From positions 1-64,000 of the forward strand of contig CAZWLA010000002.1 of assembly GCA_964633845.1 (NCBI GenBank): a DNA stretch of 64,000 bases, given 5' to 3'. Both the position numbers and the translations under genes were made by a program. This DNA comes from JADHTT01 sp964633845 (GTDB lineage: Bacteria; Campylobacterota; Campylobacteria; Campylobacterales; Arcobacteraceae). The notes beneath the pieces were generated by a model. That model worked only from the letters and a program-made list of their open reading frames with translations. It ran no database searches and was not told where the DNA came from. Positions 52,865-62,857 of the stretch are shown in pieces; the stretch's first letter is position 1; each line of letters begins with the position of its first letter.

Positions 52865-53811
52865 TATGGAATATCAACCTTTTCTAAAATTCTTTCTATT
52901 AAATAATCAGATGTGATATTAGATGCTTGTGCTTCATAGCTTATGATAATACGATGTCTTAAAATATCTGCTGCGACTAAAGCTATATCTGTAGGACTTA
53001 CATAATCATTTCCTCTTAAATATGCTTTTGCTTTACTTGCTTTAAACATATCAATAGTTGCCCTTGGACTGGCACCAAAGAATATATAGTCTTTAATCTC
53101 TTCCAAACCATATGCTTGTGGGTTTCTTGAGGCATCTATGATATTAACTATATATTTTTCTATCTCTTGGTCCATATGAACTTGTGATATAGCTTCTTGT
53201 ATATTAATTATCTCATCTTTTGATATTGTTTCATTTATAATATCAAAGCTTTTTGATGCGGCTTTTCTTGCAATAGTTAGCTCTTCATCTTTATTATTGT
53301 AGTCTACGATAACTTTAAACATAAATCTATCTAGTTGGGCTTGAGGAAGGGCATAAGCACCTTCTTGTTCAATTGGATTTTGTGTAGCTAATACCAAAAA
53401 TGGTTCATCAAGTTTATAGCTTTGCTCACCAATTGTTACTTGGTGTTCTTGCATCACCTCAAGAAGAGCAGATTGTACTTTAGCTGGAGCTCTATTGATC
53501 TCATCTGCTAATAATAGATGTGTAAAAATTGGACCTTTTTTGATTTTGAAGTCACCACTTTTCATATCATATATTTGAGCACCTATTATATCACTTGGTA
53601 GTAGATCTGGTGTAAACTGTACCCTTTTAAAATCTAATCCTAGAGATGAACTTAATGCTTTCACTGTTGTGGTTTTAGCCAGTCCAGGTACACCTTCTAA
53701 AAGTATATGTCCACTAGTAAATAGACCTATTAAAAGAGCATCTATCATTTGCTCTTGACCAATAACTTCTTTTGAGATCTCTTTTTTAAGTTTATTTATT
53801 ATTTCATTCAT
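52864..53811 (-). CDS. MoxR-type AAA+ ATPase
   Basis: The 315-residue ATPase has Walker A GVPGLAKT (40-47), Walker B LLLADEINRAPAKVQSALLE (partly), sensor 1 ATQNPIEQEGAYALPQAQLDR (partly) and sensor 2 SPRATIDM. MoxR proteins work as chaperones with vWA and DUF58 partners. It is transcribed away from the two vWA genes, from a spacer of only 47 nt. Confidence 0.92.
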   Translation of the reverse strand: MNEIINKLKKEISKEVIGQEQMIDALLIGLFTSGHILLEGVPGLAKTTTVKALSSSLGLDFKRVQFTPDLLPSDIIGAQIYDMKSGDFKIKKGPIFTHLLLADEINRAPAKVQSALLEVMQEHQVTIGEQSYKLDEPFLVLATQNPIEQEGAYALPQAQLDRFMFKVIVDYNNKDEELTIARKAASKSFDIINETISKDEIINIQEAISQVHMDQEIEKYIVNIIDASRNPQAYGLEEIKDYIFFGASPRATIDMFKASKAKAYLRGNDYVSPTDIALVAADILRHRIIISYEAQASNITSDYLIERILEKVDIP

Positions 53812-53858
53812 TAGATTATTTTATAATAATAAAGATAAATATCTGTATAATAATCTCT

Positions 53859-54761
53859 ATGCAGTATAGCTTTGAATATCCATATTTTTTATTATTGTTA
53901 TTGATATTACCATGCTTTTTTATATGTTTAAAAACTAATAGCAGTATATATTTTTCAAAAGTTGAGTGGTTTGGTACTGGTGCAAAGAGATCATCTATAA
54001 ATCAAATAATATTATCATTAATATTTATATTATTAGTGTTATCAATATCTTCACCCATAAGTTTTAGTTCAATTTCACAAAATAAAAAAATTGGTAGAGA
54101 TCTTATTCTTGCTATAGATTCTAGTGGATCTATGGTAGAAAATGGTTTTAATAAAGATGATAGATTAATATCAAAATATGATACAGTATTAAATATAGTA
54201 GATAAGTTTTTGGACACACGCCATAGTGATAATATTGGTATAGCTATATTTGGTACATTTGGATTTTTAGCTTCACCTATTACATATGATTTAAATACTT
54301 TAAAAATTATGCTAGATAATACGAGTGCTAATATTGCTGGACAAAATACCGCAATAGGTGAAGGGCTGAAAGTAGCTATAGATGCATTTAAAACTAGTAA
54401 GTCAAAAAATAAGGTAATTGTTTTACTTACTGATGGCTTTCATAATAGTGGATCTATATCGCCTAAAGAGGCTGTTAACCTTGCAAAACTAGAAGCAATA
54501 AAAATATATACAATTGGGATAGGATCAAATGATGGATATGATCGTACCTTATTGCAAACTATATCTTCTCAAACTAATGCCAAAAGTTTTGATGCAGTAG
54601 ATTCAAAGGACTTACAGCTTGTATTTGAACAATTAAATAAGCTTGAACCAAGCGATATTAAGTCTCCCATATACTTAAATAAAAATATGTTGTATATCTA
54701 TTCACTTTGGATAGGACTACTTTTAATAGCCTTATTTTTATATAGAGGTAGATATGTTTAG
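53859..54761 (+). CDS. batA: vWA-domain membrane protein BatA
   Basis: The 300-residue protein has two N-terminal spans (residues about 7-24 and 47-66), a periplasmic vWA domain with a complete MIDAS (D87, S89, S91 in AIDSSGSM; later LLTDGFHNSG), and a C-terminal span (about 280-296). This is the BatA layout. It overlaps the next gene by 8 nt. Bat proteins were named for aerotolerance in Bacteroides; their molecular role is still uncertain. Confidence 0.85.
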   Translation: MQYSFEYPYFLLLLLILPCFFICLKTNSSIYFSKVEWFGTGAKRSSINQIILSLIFILLVLSISSPISFSSISQNKKIGRDLILAIDSSGSMVENGFNKDDRLISKYDTVLNIVDKFLDTRHSDNIGIAIFGTFGFLASPITYDLNTLKIMLDNTSANIAGQNTAIGEGLKVAIDAFKTSKSKNKVIVLLTDGFHNSGSISPKEAVNLAKLEAIKIYTIGIGSNDGYDRTLLQTISSQTNAKSFDAVDSKDLQLVFEQLNKLEPSDIKSPIYLNKNMLYIYSLWIGLLLIALFLYRGRYV

Positions 54762-56163
54762 TATATTGTATTGGCAAGTGCTATTTTTAATAATACCTTT
54801 AATAGTACTAATATTTTTATCAAAAGATAAACATATAAAAACTAACTTACCATTTCATAAGAAGTCAATAGTAGGTGATAGCAATTCTATTAGTATTAGA
54901 TTACTTTTATTAAGTGGAATTTTTATAGTGTTGGCACTAAGTAGACCAATTATAAAGCAGCAAGACACTAGTATCAGTACATTATCATCAAATATTATTT
55001 TTGCTTTGGATCTATCTTATTCTATGAATGCAGATGATATATCACCATCTAGACTTATTGCGGCAAAACAAATTATTAAAAATGTAGCTACAAAAAACTA
55101 CACTGATAGTATTGCTTTGTTTGGATTCACTACAAATATGCTACCACTATCTCCTCTAAGTCATGATCATTCTATTATAGTAAATTCATTGGATATTTTA
55201 AATGAAAAATATATTTTGACAAAAGCAACATCAATAGAAAATCTTTTAAGATATCTGGATAATTTATCTTATGATAATCCATTGGTATTTATTTTAAGTG
55301 ATGGTGGAGATGAAAAAGTATTATCAAATTTAGGTGATAATATTTATCCTATACATATAGCTACAAAAAAAGGTTCAAAACTTCCAATAGAAAATAAATT
55401 TGTAATAAGTCAATTAAACCCAAGCTTTACAAATAAAAATGATATTAGTTTTGATAGTATAGATAATGTCTCTTCTAAAATCTTAGATATTATCAATAAT
55501 ACTAAAAAAACTAAAGCTATGAGTACAATTAGTACAAACGATGTTGAGTTATTTATCTATCCATTAATCTTGGCTATATTGATTTTTCTAATCTCTGTAC
55601 TTGATATTAGACCAAAGATATTAATAATACTTGCATTAATTGGTATAAAGTCAAATGCAGCACTACTTGATTTTTATCATATTGCTAATAAAAATTATTG
55701 TGAAGTTGGAAGTTTTGAGGGACAATATAATTGTGCTGTAATGCTATATAAAGATGGCTATTATGATAGGTCTTTAAAAGTTTTTGAAAAGTTAAAGACA
55801 AATGATATTGATACAAAATCAAAAATATTTTATAATAAAGGTAATTGTTATTATATGATTAAAGATTATAAAAGAGCTATTAATAGTTTTAAAAAATCAT
55901 TGCAATTAAAATATAGTGATGATGCTAAATATAACCTATCACAATCACTATTTAAACATAACTATATCCCTCAAATGGCCAAAGATAAAAATGCTAATAA
56001 AGGTGATAAAAAATTTGAAAAAAGTGAAGATGACAGTAATAGCAAAGGTTCTTCGAGTTTTAAACTAAAACTGATAACAAAAGAGGAAAATAAAAATGTT
56101 TTAGGCTCAAAAAGCTACAATATGATAAATAAGGGATATATCAATGAGAAAAAGCCTTGGTAA
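54754..56163 (+). CDS. vWA + TPR fusion (BatB-BatC type)
   Basis: The 469-residue protein joins a BatB-like part to a BatC-like TPR tail. It has spans near residues 6-23 and 48-66, a MIDAS D86, S88, S90 (ALDLSYSM; ILSDGGDE), further spans near 268-286 and 288-304, then TPR-like repeats (KSKIFYNKGNCYYMIKDYKRA and AINSFKKSLQLKYSDDAKYNL, each cited in part) at about 350-405. A Lys/Asn/Ser-rich tail follows. In Bacteroides these are separate genes. The 20-nt overlap with the next gene suggests coupled translation. Confidence 0.82.
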   Translation: MFSILYWQVLFLIIPLIVLIFLSKDKHIKTNLPFHKKSIVGDSNSISIRLLLLSGIFIVLALSRPIIKQQDTSISTLSSNIIFALDLSYSMNADDISPSRLIAAKQIIKNVATKNYTDSIALFGFTTNMLPLSPLSHDHSIIVNSLDILNEKYILTKATSIENLLRYLDNLSYDNPLVFILSDGGDEKVLSNLGDNIYPIHIATKKGSKLPIENKFVISQLNPSFTNKNDISFDSIDNVSSKILDIINNTKKTKAMSTISTNDVELFIYPLILAILIFLISVLDIRPKILIILALIGIKSNAALLDFYHIANKNYCEVGSFEGQYNCAVMLYKDGYYDRSLKVFEKLKTNDIDTKSKIFYNKGNCYYMIKDYKRAINSFKKSLQLKYSDDAKYNLSQSLFKHNYIPQMAKDKNANKGDKKFEKSEDDSNSKGSSSFKLKLITKEENKNVLGSKSYNMINKGYINEKKPW

Positions 56164-57202
56164 AATAATACTTATATTATTTTGTATAAATTATATATTT
56201 GCAGATGATGATATCAGTTATAAATTTAATATTCCAAATAAGTTAGCAGTTAATAATAAAGAAGCAATATATTTAGAGTTTGATGTTAAACAATTACAAT
56301 ATGATGGGAAAATTATTTTCTTTAAATTTAATATAAAAGAAAATAGTAACTTTGATATTCATTTTTTACAACTTAATGAGGTAAATAAACCTAATAATAA
56401 ACATTTAAAATATAGTTATTTAATATATCCAAAACAAAGTGGTATCCAAAAACTAGAATTTAGTCTATTTATACAAAAGACAAATGAAGATGGATTGAAG
56501 CCTGGATATGAAGGTGATAGAGATAATGTCTTGGGTATGGTAAGTCGCGATAGTTATGCAAAGATTAAACCAATTATATTTGATGTTAAATATGCTCAGA
56601 AAAATAAAAAACTATTTGGTAATTTTCAATTAGAGTCCCATATAGATAAGCAAATTGTGAAAGCATATGAACCAGTATATGTAAGCTATACACTTAGTGG
56701 AAATGGTTTTGATCCAAAAATTGATGATCTATTTAAGGATCAAAAAGACTTGGAATACTTTGTAGATATTCAGGCAAAAGATATTTTATATACTAAAAAT
56801 AGTACACAAATAAAATATATATATAAATATGCTTTTATCTCAGCTAGTGATTTTTCAATACCATCATTAAGAATTGATAATCTTACATCGCCTAAATTTG
56901 ATATACAAGTAAAAGCAATTAATAAGAAAGAACTAATTGATCAGGATATTCAACCACCTAGTGCCGAACAAAAGCAAAAGAACTATATTGATTATATATT
57001 GTATTTAATTATTTTTATAAGTGGCTATATCACTTCTTGGATTATTATGTCTAAGAGATCTATATTTAAAAGTGACAGCAAAGTAGTAGAGGAAAAACCT
57101 GAGGATATTAAAGATGATAAACAAAGGCTTTTATGGATGATTAAAACTAATAAACAGTTATATAAAGAAGAGATAGAACAATTAAGTTCTAAACTTTTTT
57201 AA
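56144..57202 (+). CDS. batD: BatD-like oxygen-tolerance protein
   Basis: The 352-residue protein has a signal peptide (residues 1-20, ending YIFA), a periplasmic beta-rich domain, a C-terminal membrane span (about 284-303, YLIIFISGYITSWIIM) and a cytoplasmic tail. SHIDKQIVKAYEPVYVSYTLSGNGF (cited in part) followed by IKYIYKYAFISASDFSIPSLRI is the BatD pattern. It is shorter than Bacteroides BatD (about 600 residues). It converges with the small gene at 57204. Confidence 0.75.
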   Translation: MRKSLGKIILILFCINYIFADDDISYKFNIPNKLAVNNKEAIYLEFDVKQLQYDGKIIFFKFNIKENSNFDIHFLQLNEVNKPNNKHLKYSYLIYPKQSGIQKLEFSLFIQKTNEDGLKPGYEGDRDNVLGMVSRDSYAKIKPIIFDVKYAQKNKKLFGNFQLESHIDKQIVKAYEPVYVSYTLSGNGFDPKIDDLFKDQKDLEYFVDIQAKDILYTKNSTQIKYIYKYAFISASDFSIPSLRIDNLTSPKFDIQVKAINKKELIDQDIQPPSAEQKQKNYIDYILYLIIFISGYITSWIIMSKRSIFKSDSKVVEEKPEDIKDDKQRLLWMIKTNKQLYKEEIEQLSSKLF

Positions 57203-57203
57203 T

Positions 57204-57488
57204 TTACTCTTTTAGTCTATCTAGAACTATACCAATTTCATTTATAACTTCAAAAAGTTCTTGACGATTTTCAAATGGTATTTCAATTTTTTCCCCATTT
57301 GCTATATCTGAATAAATTATTAGCATATAGTGTAAAACTTTTACCTCATTAAGTGGTTTTGTATTTGTATCTAACCACTCAAATGATATCTCTGTAGTTT
57401 GTCCATCATCGTATTCCATAATTACAGCAGGATAATATTTTTGTATTTTTGTTAAATCAAATTTTTTACCTTTAAGTTCAACTATCAT
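57204..57488 (-). CDS. Conserved hypothetical 94-residue protein
   Basis: I do not recognise it. It is acidic, has no signal peptide or membrane segment, and looks like an alpha/beta soluble protein (VELKGKKFDLTKIQ start; EVINEIGIVLDRL end). AAGGAATT before the ATG gives a good ribosome site. Its stop is 1 nt from the batD stop, on the opposite strand, so it is its own unit. Confidence 0.65.
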   Translation of the reverse strand: MIVELKGKKFDLTKIQKYYPAVIMEYDDGQTTEISFEWLDTNTKPLNEVKVLHYMLIIYSDIANGEKIEIPFENRQELFEVINEIGIVLDRLKE

Positions 57489-57639
57489 TTTAATTCCTTA
57501 TATTTTGTATTAGCACTAATTATATTAGTATAATTTATTTTTAAAATATTTTATATACTTATAGATTTTATAATCTAATACTATCAAGCCCTATTTATAG
57601 TATTTGTCTTATAAGTAGTATAAATAAAAATAATATTAG

Positions 57640-57672
57640 TTTCATATTAATTTCATATTAGTGTGATATAAT
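57640..57672 (+). promoter_or_regulatory. Promoter with 11-bp direct repeats before the molybdoenzyme operon
   Basis: TTTCATATTAA (57640-57650) and TTTCATATTAG (57651-57661) are head-to-tail 11-mers that overlap the -35 position of the -10 box TATAAT (57667-57672). This arrangement is typical of OmpR/PhoB-family response regulator sites. The start codon is 64 nt after the -10 box, with AGGAGG at 57723-57728. Confidence 0.6.
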
Positions 57673-57735
57673 TATCGTTAAATTCTTGGTATTTTATACT
57701 TTTAATACTTAGAATATCCAGTAGGAGGATAATTT

Positions 57736-58443
57736 ATGAAATTAGGTTTTTTAGTCGATCTTAACCTTTGTATGGGATGTAAAGGTTGTGAAATCGCATG
57801 TAAAGTGGAAAACGAAGTTCCATTAAGTTCATGGCGTCTTAGAGTTAAATATTTAGATGTTGGTACTTTCCCAACAACTACAAGAAACTTTACGCCATTA
57901 AGATGTAATCACTGTGAGAATGCTCCATGTGAAAGAATTTGTCCAGTAAGTGCACTACATTACTTAGATAATGGTATTGTAAATATTGACAATGAAAGAT
58001 GTATTGGATGTGCTGGTTGTATGATGGCTTGTCCATATGGTGCAATTTATATGGATCCAGAAACAAATACAGCTGATAAATGTACATATTGTGCTCACAG
58101 AATTGAAGGTGGAATGATGCCTGCATGTGTAACAGCATGTCCAGTTGAAGCAAATATCTTTGGTGATCTTGATGATCCTAAGAGTCATATTTCTGATTAT
58201 ATTGCACATCACCAAAATGATGGTGGAGTACAAGTTAGAAAGCCAGAAAAAGGTACAGAGCCTAAGCACTTCTATGTAGGTGGTGGTAATCAAACACTTA
58301 ATCCTTTAGCTCATAAGAGAATTGAAGGTTATAGTTTATTTAATAATATTACACATCTTAAGCATGTAGGTGAACCAAATCATGGTATTATTGAGAGATT
58401 TATGGAACCGTTTACATCACATGATGAAGAAGGAGGACACTAA
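57736..58443 (+). CDS. Molybdoenzyme electron-transfer subunit with four [4Fe-4S] clusters
   Basis: The 235-residue subunit B (DmsB/PsrB/NrfC type) starts LGFLVDLNLCMGCKGCEIAC with Cys 12, 15, 18 and 22, followed by CNHCENAPCERICP, CIGCAGCMMACPYG and CTYCAHRIEGGMMPACVTACP, that is four complete cluster motifs. There is no Tat signal, so it would be exported in complex with the catalytic subunit. It overlaps subunit C by 1 nt. It carries electrons between the molybdopterin subunit and the membrane anchor. Confidence 0.93.
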   Translation: MKLGFLVDLNLCMGCKGCEIACKVENEVPLSSWRLRVKYLDVGTFPTTTRNFTPLRCNHCENAPCERICPVSALHYLDNGIVNIDNERCIGCAGCMMACPYGAIYMDPETNTADKCTYCAHRIEGGMMPACVTACPVEANIFGDLDDPKSHISDYIAHHQNDGGVQVRKPEKGTEPKHFYVGGGNQTLNPLAHKRIEGYSLFNNITHLKHVGEPNHGIIERFMEPFTSHDEEGGH

Positions 58444-59390
58444 TGGTTGAGCATTCAGTAGCTGCTACACAAGCAGTGGTAACATTAGATGTTGCATTAC
58501 CAGGAATTATCTGGGGATGGATTATTACAGTTAATATGTGGGCAAAAAGTATTGGTACAGGTGTTGTTCTTGTAGGTGCTTATTTACTATATAGACACAA
58601 TAAAGATGATATGCCGTCATTAAGATGGATTGTACCAACAGTATCGTTTGTAGCATTAAATGTATTCTTATTATTTACATTAATTGATCTACACCAACCA
58701 TATAGAATGATTAATATCTTTTTGCATCCAAATTGGTCTAGTGCTATTACAGTTGGAGCATGGATGGCATCATTATTTACTGGATTAATTACAGTAATGA
58801 TGCTAATTGGAGTTATGGATGCATTCCCTGACTTCAGAAGACATTGTGCAGTTGGTAAAATAGCTAGAGCAAATAGTGGACTTTATGAAAAGGTTTATCC
58901 ATTTGTAGTATTTTTAGCAATTCCTGTTACTCTTTATACAGCAATTATTATGGCAGAATCTTCAGCTAGAGAATTATGGCAAGCACCAACAGAGATGATG
59001 CAAATGATGTTAGCAGCATTTATGGCTGGTTCTTCTGCATTAATATTCTTTGCAAATAGCTGGTCAGCATCAGCTAGAAGAGATTTAGCATTTGTATTAG
59101 CAATCAGTACTGCAGCAAGTTTTGGTATGTATATGGGTGAGTATTTCTTCTCATTTAAAGCAGCAGAAGCAGAAGCTACATTAGAGTTTGTACATTCAGG
59201 TGGTGAGTATTTTGGACAATTCTGGACAGCAATGACAATAGGATATATCTTACCATTCCTATTATCAGTATCAGTAATTAAAAAAGAAAATACAACAATA
59301 TTAAAAGTTGCAGCAGTTGCTGCATTAATTGGACTTTATATGGCAAAAGATGTGTGGTTAAAAATCCCACAACTATTACCATTGAGTTAG
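58443..59390 (+). CDS. NrfD/PsrC-family membrane anchor subunit
   Basis: The 315-residue protein has about eight membrane spans and the NrfD pattern PGIIWGWIITVNMWAKSIGTGV (cited in part) followed by LIDLHQPYRMINIFLHPNWSS. It exchanges electrons with the quinone pool. An acidic/aromatic segment GEYFFSFKAAEAEATLEF near residues 225-242 could lie at the quinone site. It precedes the catalytic gene by 12 nt. Confidence 0.9.
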   Translation: MVEHSVAATQAVVTLDVALPGIIWGWIITVNMWAKSIGTGVVLVGAYLLYRHNKDDMPSLRWIVPTVSFVALNVFLLFTLIDLHQPYRMINIFLHPNWSSAITVGAWMASLFTGLITVMMLIGVMDAFPDFRRHCAVGKIARANSGLYEKVYPFVVFLAIPVTLYTAIIMAESSARELWQAPTEMMQMMLAAFMAGSSALIFFANSWSASARRDLAFVLAISTAASFGMYMGEYFFSFKAAEAEATLEFVHSGGEYFGQFWTAMTIGYILPFLLSVSVIKKENTTILKVAAVAALIGLYMAKDVWLKIPQLLPLS

Positions 59391-59402
59391 GGGGCAAGTA
59401 TA

Positions 59403-62400
59403 ATGTTTATAGAGAGTAGAAGAAAGTTTTTAAAAGGTACTGCATATACAGTTGCAGGTGCAGCTATGGCAAAGGGAGTATTCAGCACGATCGTTGAGAC
59501 TCCTGCTCTTGCAGGTGATGCACTAAAAACTCCAGCACCAACAAATTTAGAATTCTATCCAGATGTAGAAAATTGGAATAGTTATACTGAACTTGATGGT
59601 AATGATTGGAAAAGAGGTGGAACAGAAAGAAAAGGAATCTTTAGTGAATCTAATCCTAATGGTATTAAAGCAAATGAATATATGCTTGTACCAACATCAT
59701 GTTCAAACTGTGAGGCTTCATGTGGTTTAACTGCATGGGTTGATATTAGTGAATATAAAAGAAGTGGAAAGTTAGCTGTAAAGAAATATATGGGTAACCC
59801 ACTTCACTATGGTTCAAGAGGTAGAAACTGTGCTAAAGGTTATGCTACACAGTCTCAAATGTACGATCCAGATAGAATACCATTCCCATTAAAAAGAGCT
59901 CCAGGGAGCCAAAGAGGTGAAGGTAAATGGATTAGAGTTACTTGGGATCAAGCAATGAAAGAGATCGGTAAAAAGATGCACGATACTCTTAAAGTTGGTG
60001 ATGAGATCTCTAAAAAGTCTATTATGTATCACGTGGGTCGTCCAAATGAAAATGGTTTTGGACATAGAGTTCCACATTCTATGGGATTAGATGGATACAA
60101 CTCACATACAAATATCTGTTCAGCAGGTGCTAGACAAGGTACTATTCAGTGGTCAAATGATGATAGAAACTCACCAGATTGGGAAAATGCAAAATTAATT
60201 TTCTTACAATCATCGCATGCAGCAGATGCTGGTCACTACTTCCAGCAAGCAGCAGGTAGAATTGCTGATGCAAGAAAAAAAGGTGCTAAGCTTGTAGTTA
60301 TGGATCCAAGACTATCTAACTCAGCTGGTATTGCCGATCTATGGGTTCCTGCTTATCCAGGTACTGAAACTGCAATTTACCTTTACCTTGCAAATAGAAT
60401 ATTAAATGAAAAATCACTTAATGGTGATGATTTAGTTAAGCATTCATTTGTAAAAAATTGGGTTAACTGGGAGCAGTTAATGGACGACAATGCTTACCTT
60501 GAAAAGATGGTAGGTTATGGTTATATTGATGCAGTACCTACTGACAAATCTTATGAATCATTTATTGCAATGATCTCTAAGCTTTATGGTAGATATACAT
60601 TAGACTTTACAGCTAAAGAGTGTAGGATTGATCCAAGTATCTTAGAAAAACTATTTGATATGTTTATTGATGCTAAAGAGAGAGTTGCTACATATATCTG
60701 GAGAGCTGGACCAATTGCTCATAGAGGTGGTTGGATGATCGCTAGATCTGCATTCTTACCATTTGTTCTTAGAGGAGCAATGCAAGGTGATGAAGGTGGA
60801 ATGGGTCTTCATAAATGGCATGTTATTTCTGTAAATGGTAAAGGTGATAAAGCAGCTCAAGCTGGTGGTAGACCTAAAAAAGTTGATGTATGGAATGAGA
60901 TAGCTTGGCCTCCTGAGTATCCATTATCATCATACGAAATGTCACATATTATGCCTCACCTTCTTATGGATGAAGAGTGGCAAGATAAGTGGACTAAAAA
61001 AGGTCTAACAGTTCCTAAAAAGATTTCAGTGTGGATCCCAAGAATGTACAATCCAGTATGGATCAACCCAGATGGATTTAGATGGATTGAAGCACTAAAA
61101 AGAGAAGATAAGATTGAAATGTCACTTAACCTTTCTCCAACTTGGTCTGAATCTAACTGGTACTGTGACTATATTTTACCAACAGGACTTGCTGGTGAGA
61201 GACATGATCAACATTCTGAAGCTACAATGCCTGCAAGATGGTTATCATTTAGACAACCAGCATTAAGAGTTGCATTAGAGAATATGGGTTGGAAACCAAA
61301 AGATCCAACTAGAGCTACTTTAGAAGCACATATTAAATCTGGTTTAGGTGAGATTTGGGAAGAAGTTGAGTTCTGGGCAAATATGATGGTTCACTATGTA
61401 GATCCAGATGGAAGCTTAGGTGTTAGAAAATACTGGGCATCTAAAGAAGATCCTACTAGAGCTGTAACTATCCCTGAATGGTATCAAGCTGCATTTGATA
61501 AGTTACCTAACTTAAGAAAAGAAGCTAAGAAGCAATTCCCTGATTCTAAGTATCCAAATTATGAATTAATGAGAAAAATGGGTACATGGACTGAAGAGAA
61601 AAATATCTATAAGCCACAAGAAAGAGAGCTTAAATTTGATGCTGCTAAAGATGCTTATATCTATCATGGTCATGAGTATCCAAAATCTAAAGTTCAAAAA
61701 GATAAATATGGTACTTTAACTGTTGATAAAGGTCATGGTGAAAGAAAAGCTATTGGTATTGAGGTTGAGGGTGAAACTCTTCAAGGATTCAAAACTTTAT
61801 CTAAGAAATTAGAATTCTATTCTTCATACTTTGCAGAGTGGAAGTGGCCTGAATATGCTATTCCTGTTTATCCTACTACTAAAGAGGAAAGAAAGAAAAT
61901 GGTACACGTAGTATCTCATGTTCACCATGATTATATGGAAAATGACAATGAGTTTGCTCTAAATACTGTATATAGATTACCATATATGATTCATACAAGA
62001 AGTATGAACTCTAAGCACTTAATGGAAATCTCTCAAAACCATAATCCAATTTGGATTAATACTGGTGATGCTAAGAGACTTGGTATTAAAAGAGGTGATG
62101 CTATTAAAGTTACTATTTCTGATACTGTATCTGGTCTTGAATCAGGTCACTTTATTGCAATGGCAGTACCAACTGAAGGTACAATGCCAGGTGTAACTGC
62201 TTGTTCACACCATGCTGGTAGATGGAAATTAAAAAATGCAATCGATATTCCTGGATTCGAGCATAAGCTTGGAGTAATGGGTGTTGGTGCTCCTCTATAT
62301 GACATGACTATGGATGGAAAAGTTGGTACAATGAAACCAGTAGATGGTATTGATTCTCAAGTAAATGCAAGAAGAGATTCTTGGCAATTTAAAGAGTACA

Positions 62401-62714
62401 ATAAAGATCTAGATAATATCTGGTGGGATGGACTAAGTGGTTCATGGCAAAATGCTGTTGCACCATCACATCCAGATCCAATTGCTGGTAACCATGCATG
62501 GCATCAAAAAGTTAAGATTGAACTTGCATCTGCAAATGATGAAATTGGTGATATCTATGTAAACTATGAAAATAATATGAATGTTTACAAAGCTTGGAGA
62601 GATGATTTAACTAGACCACTACAAGCTGGTGATAAGTTAAGAAGACCTAAGCATATTAAGAGACCTGCTGTGCCATTATCGCACAAAGCATACTCTGTAG
62701 AGATTAAAGACTAA
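59403..62714 (+). CDS. Periplasmic molybdopterin oxidoreductase catalytic subunit
   Basis: This 1103-residue subunit A belongs to the DMSO reductase family. It has a Tat signal SRRKFLKG (5-12; cleavage near ALAG), a proximal [4Fe-4S] site at C100, C103, C107 and C143, and C239 (NICSAG) at the place of the molybdenum ligand. The C-terminal molybdopterin dinucleotide domain is at about 900-1050. Size, Tat signal and B-C-A operon order resemble tetrathionate reductase (TtrBCA), polysulfide/sulfur reductase and arsenate/arsenite enzymes, but I cannot assign a substrate. A terminator follows, then a TorD-type chaperone gene. Confidence 0.88.
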   Translation: MFIESRRKFLKGTAYTVAGAAMAKGVFSTIVETPALAGDALKTPAPTNLEFYPDVENWNSYTELDGNDWKRGGTERKGIFSESNPNGIKANEYMLVPTSCSNCEASCGLTAWVDISEYKRSGKLAVKKYMGNPLHYGSRGRNCAKGYATQSQMYDPDRIPFPLKRAPGSQRGEGKWIRVTWDQAMKEIGKKMHDTLKVGDEISKKSIMYHVGRPNENGFGHRVPHSMGLDGYNSHTNICSAGARQGTIQWSNDDRNSPDWENAKLIFLQSSHAADAGHYFQQAAGRIADARKKGAKLVVMDPRLSNSAGIADLWVPAYPGTETAIYLYLANRILNEKSLNGDDLVKHSFVKNWVNWEQLMDDNAYLEKMVGYGYIDAVPTDKSYESFIAMISKLYGRYTLDFTAKECRIDPSILEKLFDMFIDAKERVATYIWRAGPIAHRGGWMIARSAFLPFVLRGAMQGDEGGMGLHKWHVISVNGKGDKAAQAGGRPKKVDVWNEIAWPPEYPLSSYEMSHIMPHLLMDEEWQDKWTKKGLTVPKKISVWIPRMYNPVWINPDGFRWIEALKREDKIEMSLNLSPTWSESNWYCDYILPTGLAGERHDQHSEATMPARWLSFRQPALRVALENMGWKPKDPTRATLEAHIKSGLGEIWEEVEFWANMMVHYVDPDGSLGVRKYWASKEDPTRAVTIPEWYQAAFDKLPNLRKEAKKQFPDSKYPNYELMRKMGTWTEEKNIYKPQERELKFDAAKDAYIYHGHEYPKSKVQKDKYGTLTVDKGHGERKAIGIEVEGETLQGFKTLSKKLEFYSSYFAEWKWPEYAIPVYPTTKEERKKMVHVVSHVHHDYMENDNEFALNTVYRLPYMIHTRSMNSKHLMEISQNHNPIWINTGDAKRLGIKRGDAIKVTISDTVSGLESGHFIAMAVPTEGTMPGVTACSHHAGRWKLKNAIDIPGFEHKLGVMGVGAPLYDMTMDGKVGTMKPVDGIDSQVNARRDSWQFKEYNKDLDNIWWDGLSGSWQNAVAPSHPDPIAGNHAWHQKVKIELASANDEIGDIYVNYENNMNVYKAWRDDLTRPLQAGDKLRRPKHIKRPAVPLSHKAYSVEIKD

Positions 62715-62721
62715 TCTAAAA

Positions 62722-62755
62722 AAAGAGGGAGCACTTCCTCTCTCTTTATTTTTAA
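62722..62755 (+). terminator. Terminator after the molybdoenzyme catalytic gene
   Basis: AAAGAGGGAG pairs with CTCTCTCTTT (one G.T pair) across CACTTC and is followed by ATTTTT. The chaperone gene downstream would need read-through or its own promoter. Confidence 0.8.
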
Positions 62756-62857
62756 CTACCCTTAAACAAAACTTTTATCTTTTTGTTGATAATTATAAAT
62801 ACTAAATATTTATCTACAAAGTGATAATATACAATCATAAATAAATTAGAGGTAATA

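Noticed and set aside
57890..58293. Minus-strand open frames opposite the iron-sulfur subunit
   Set aside because: They are mirror images of the Cys-rich codons on the plus strand, where cluster motifs make the real gene certain.
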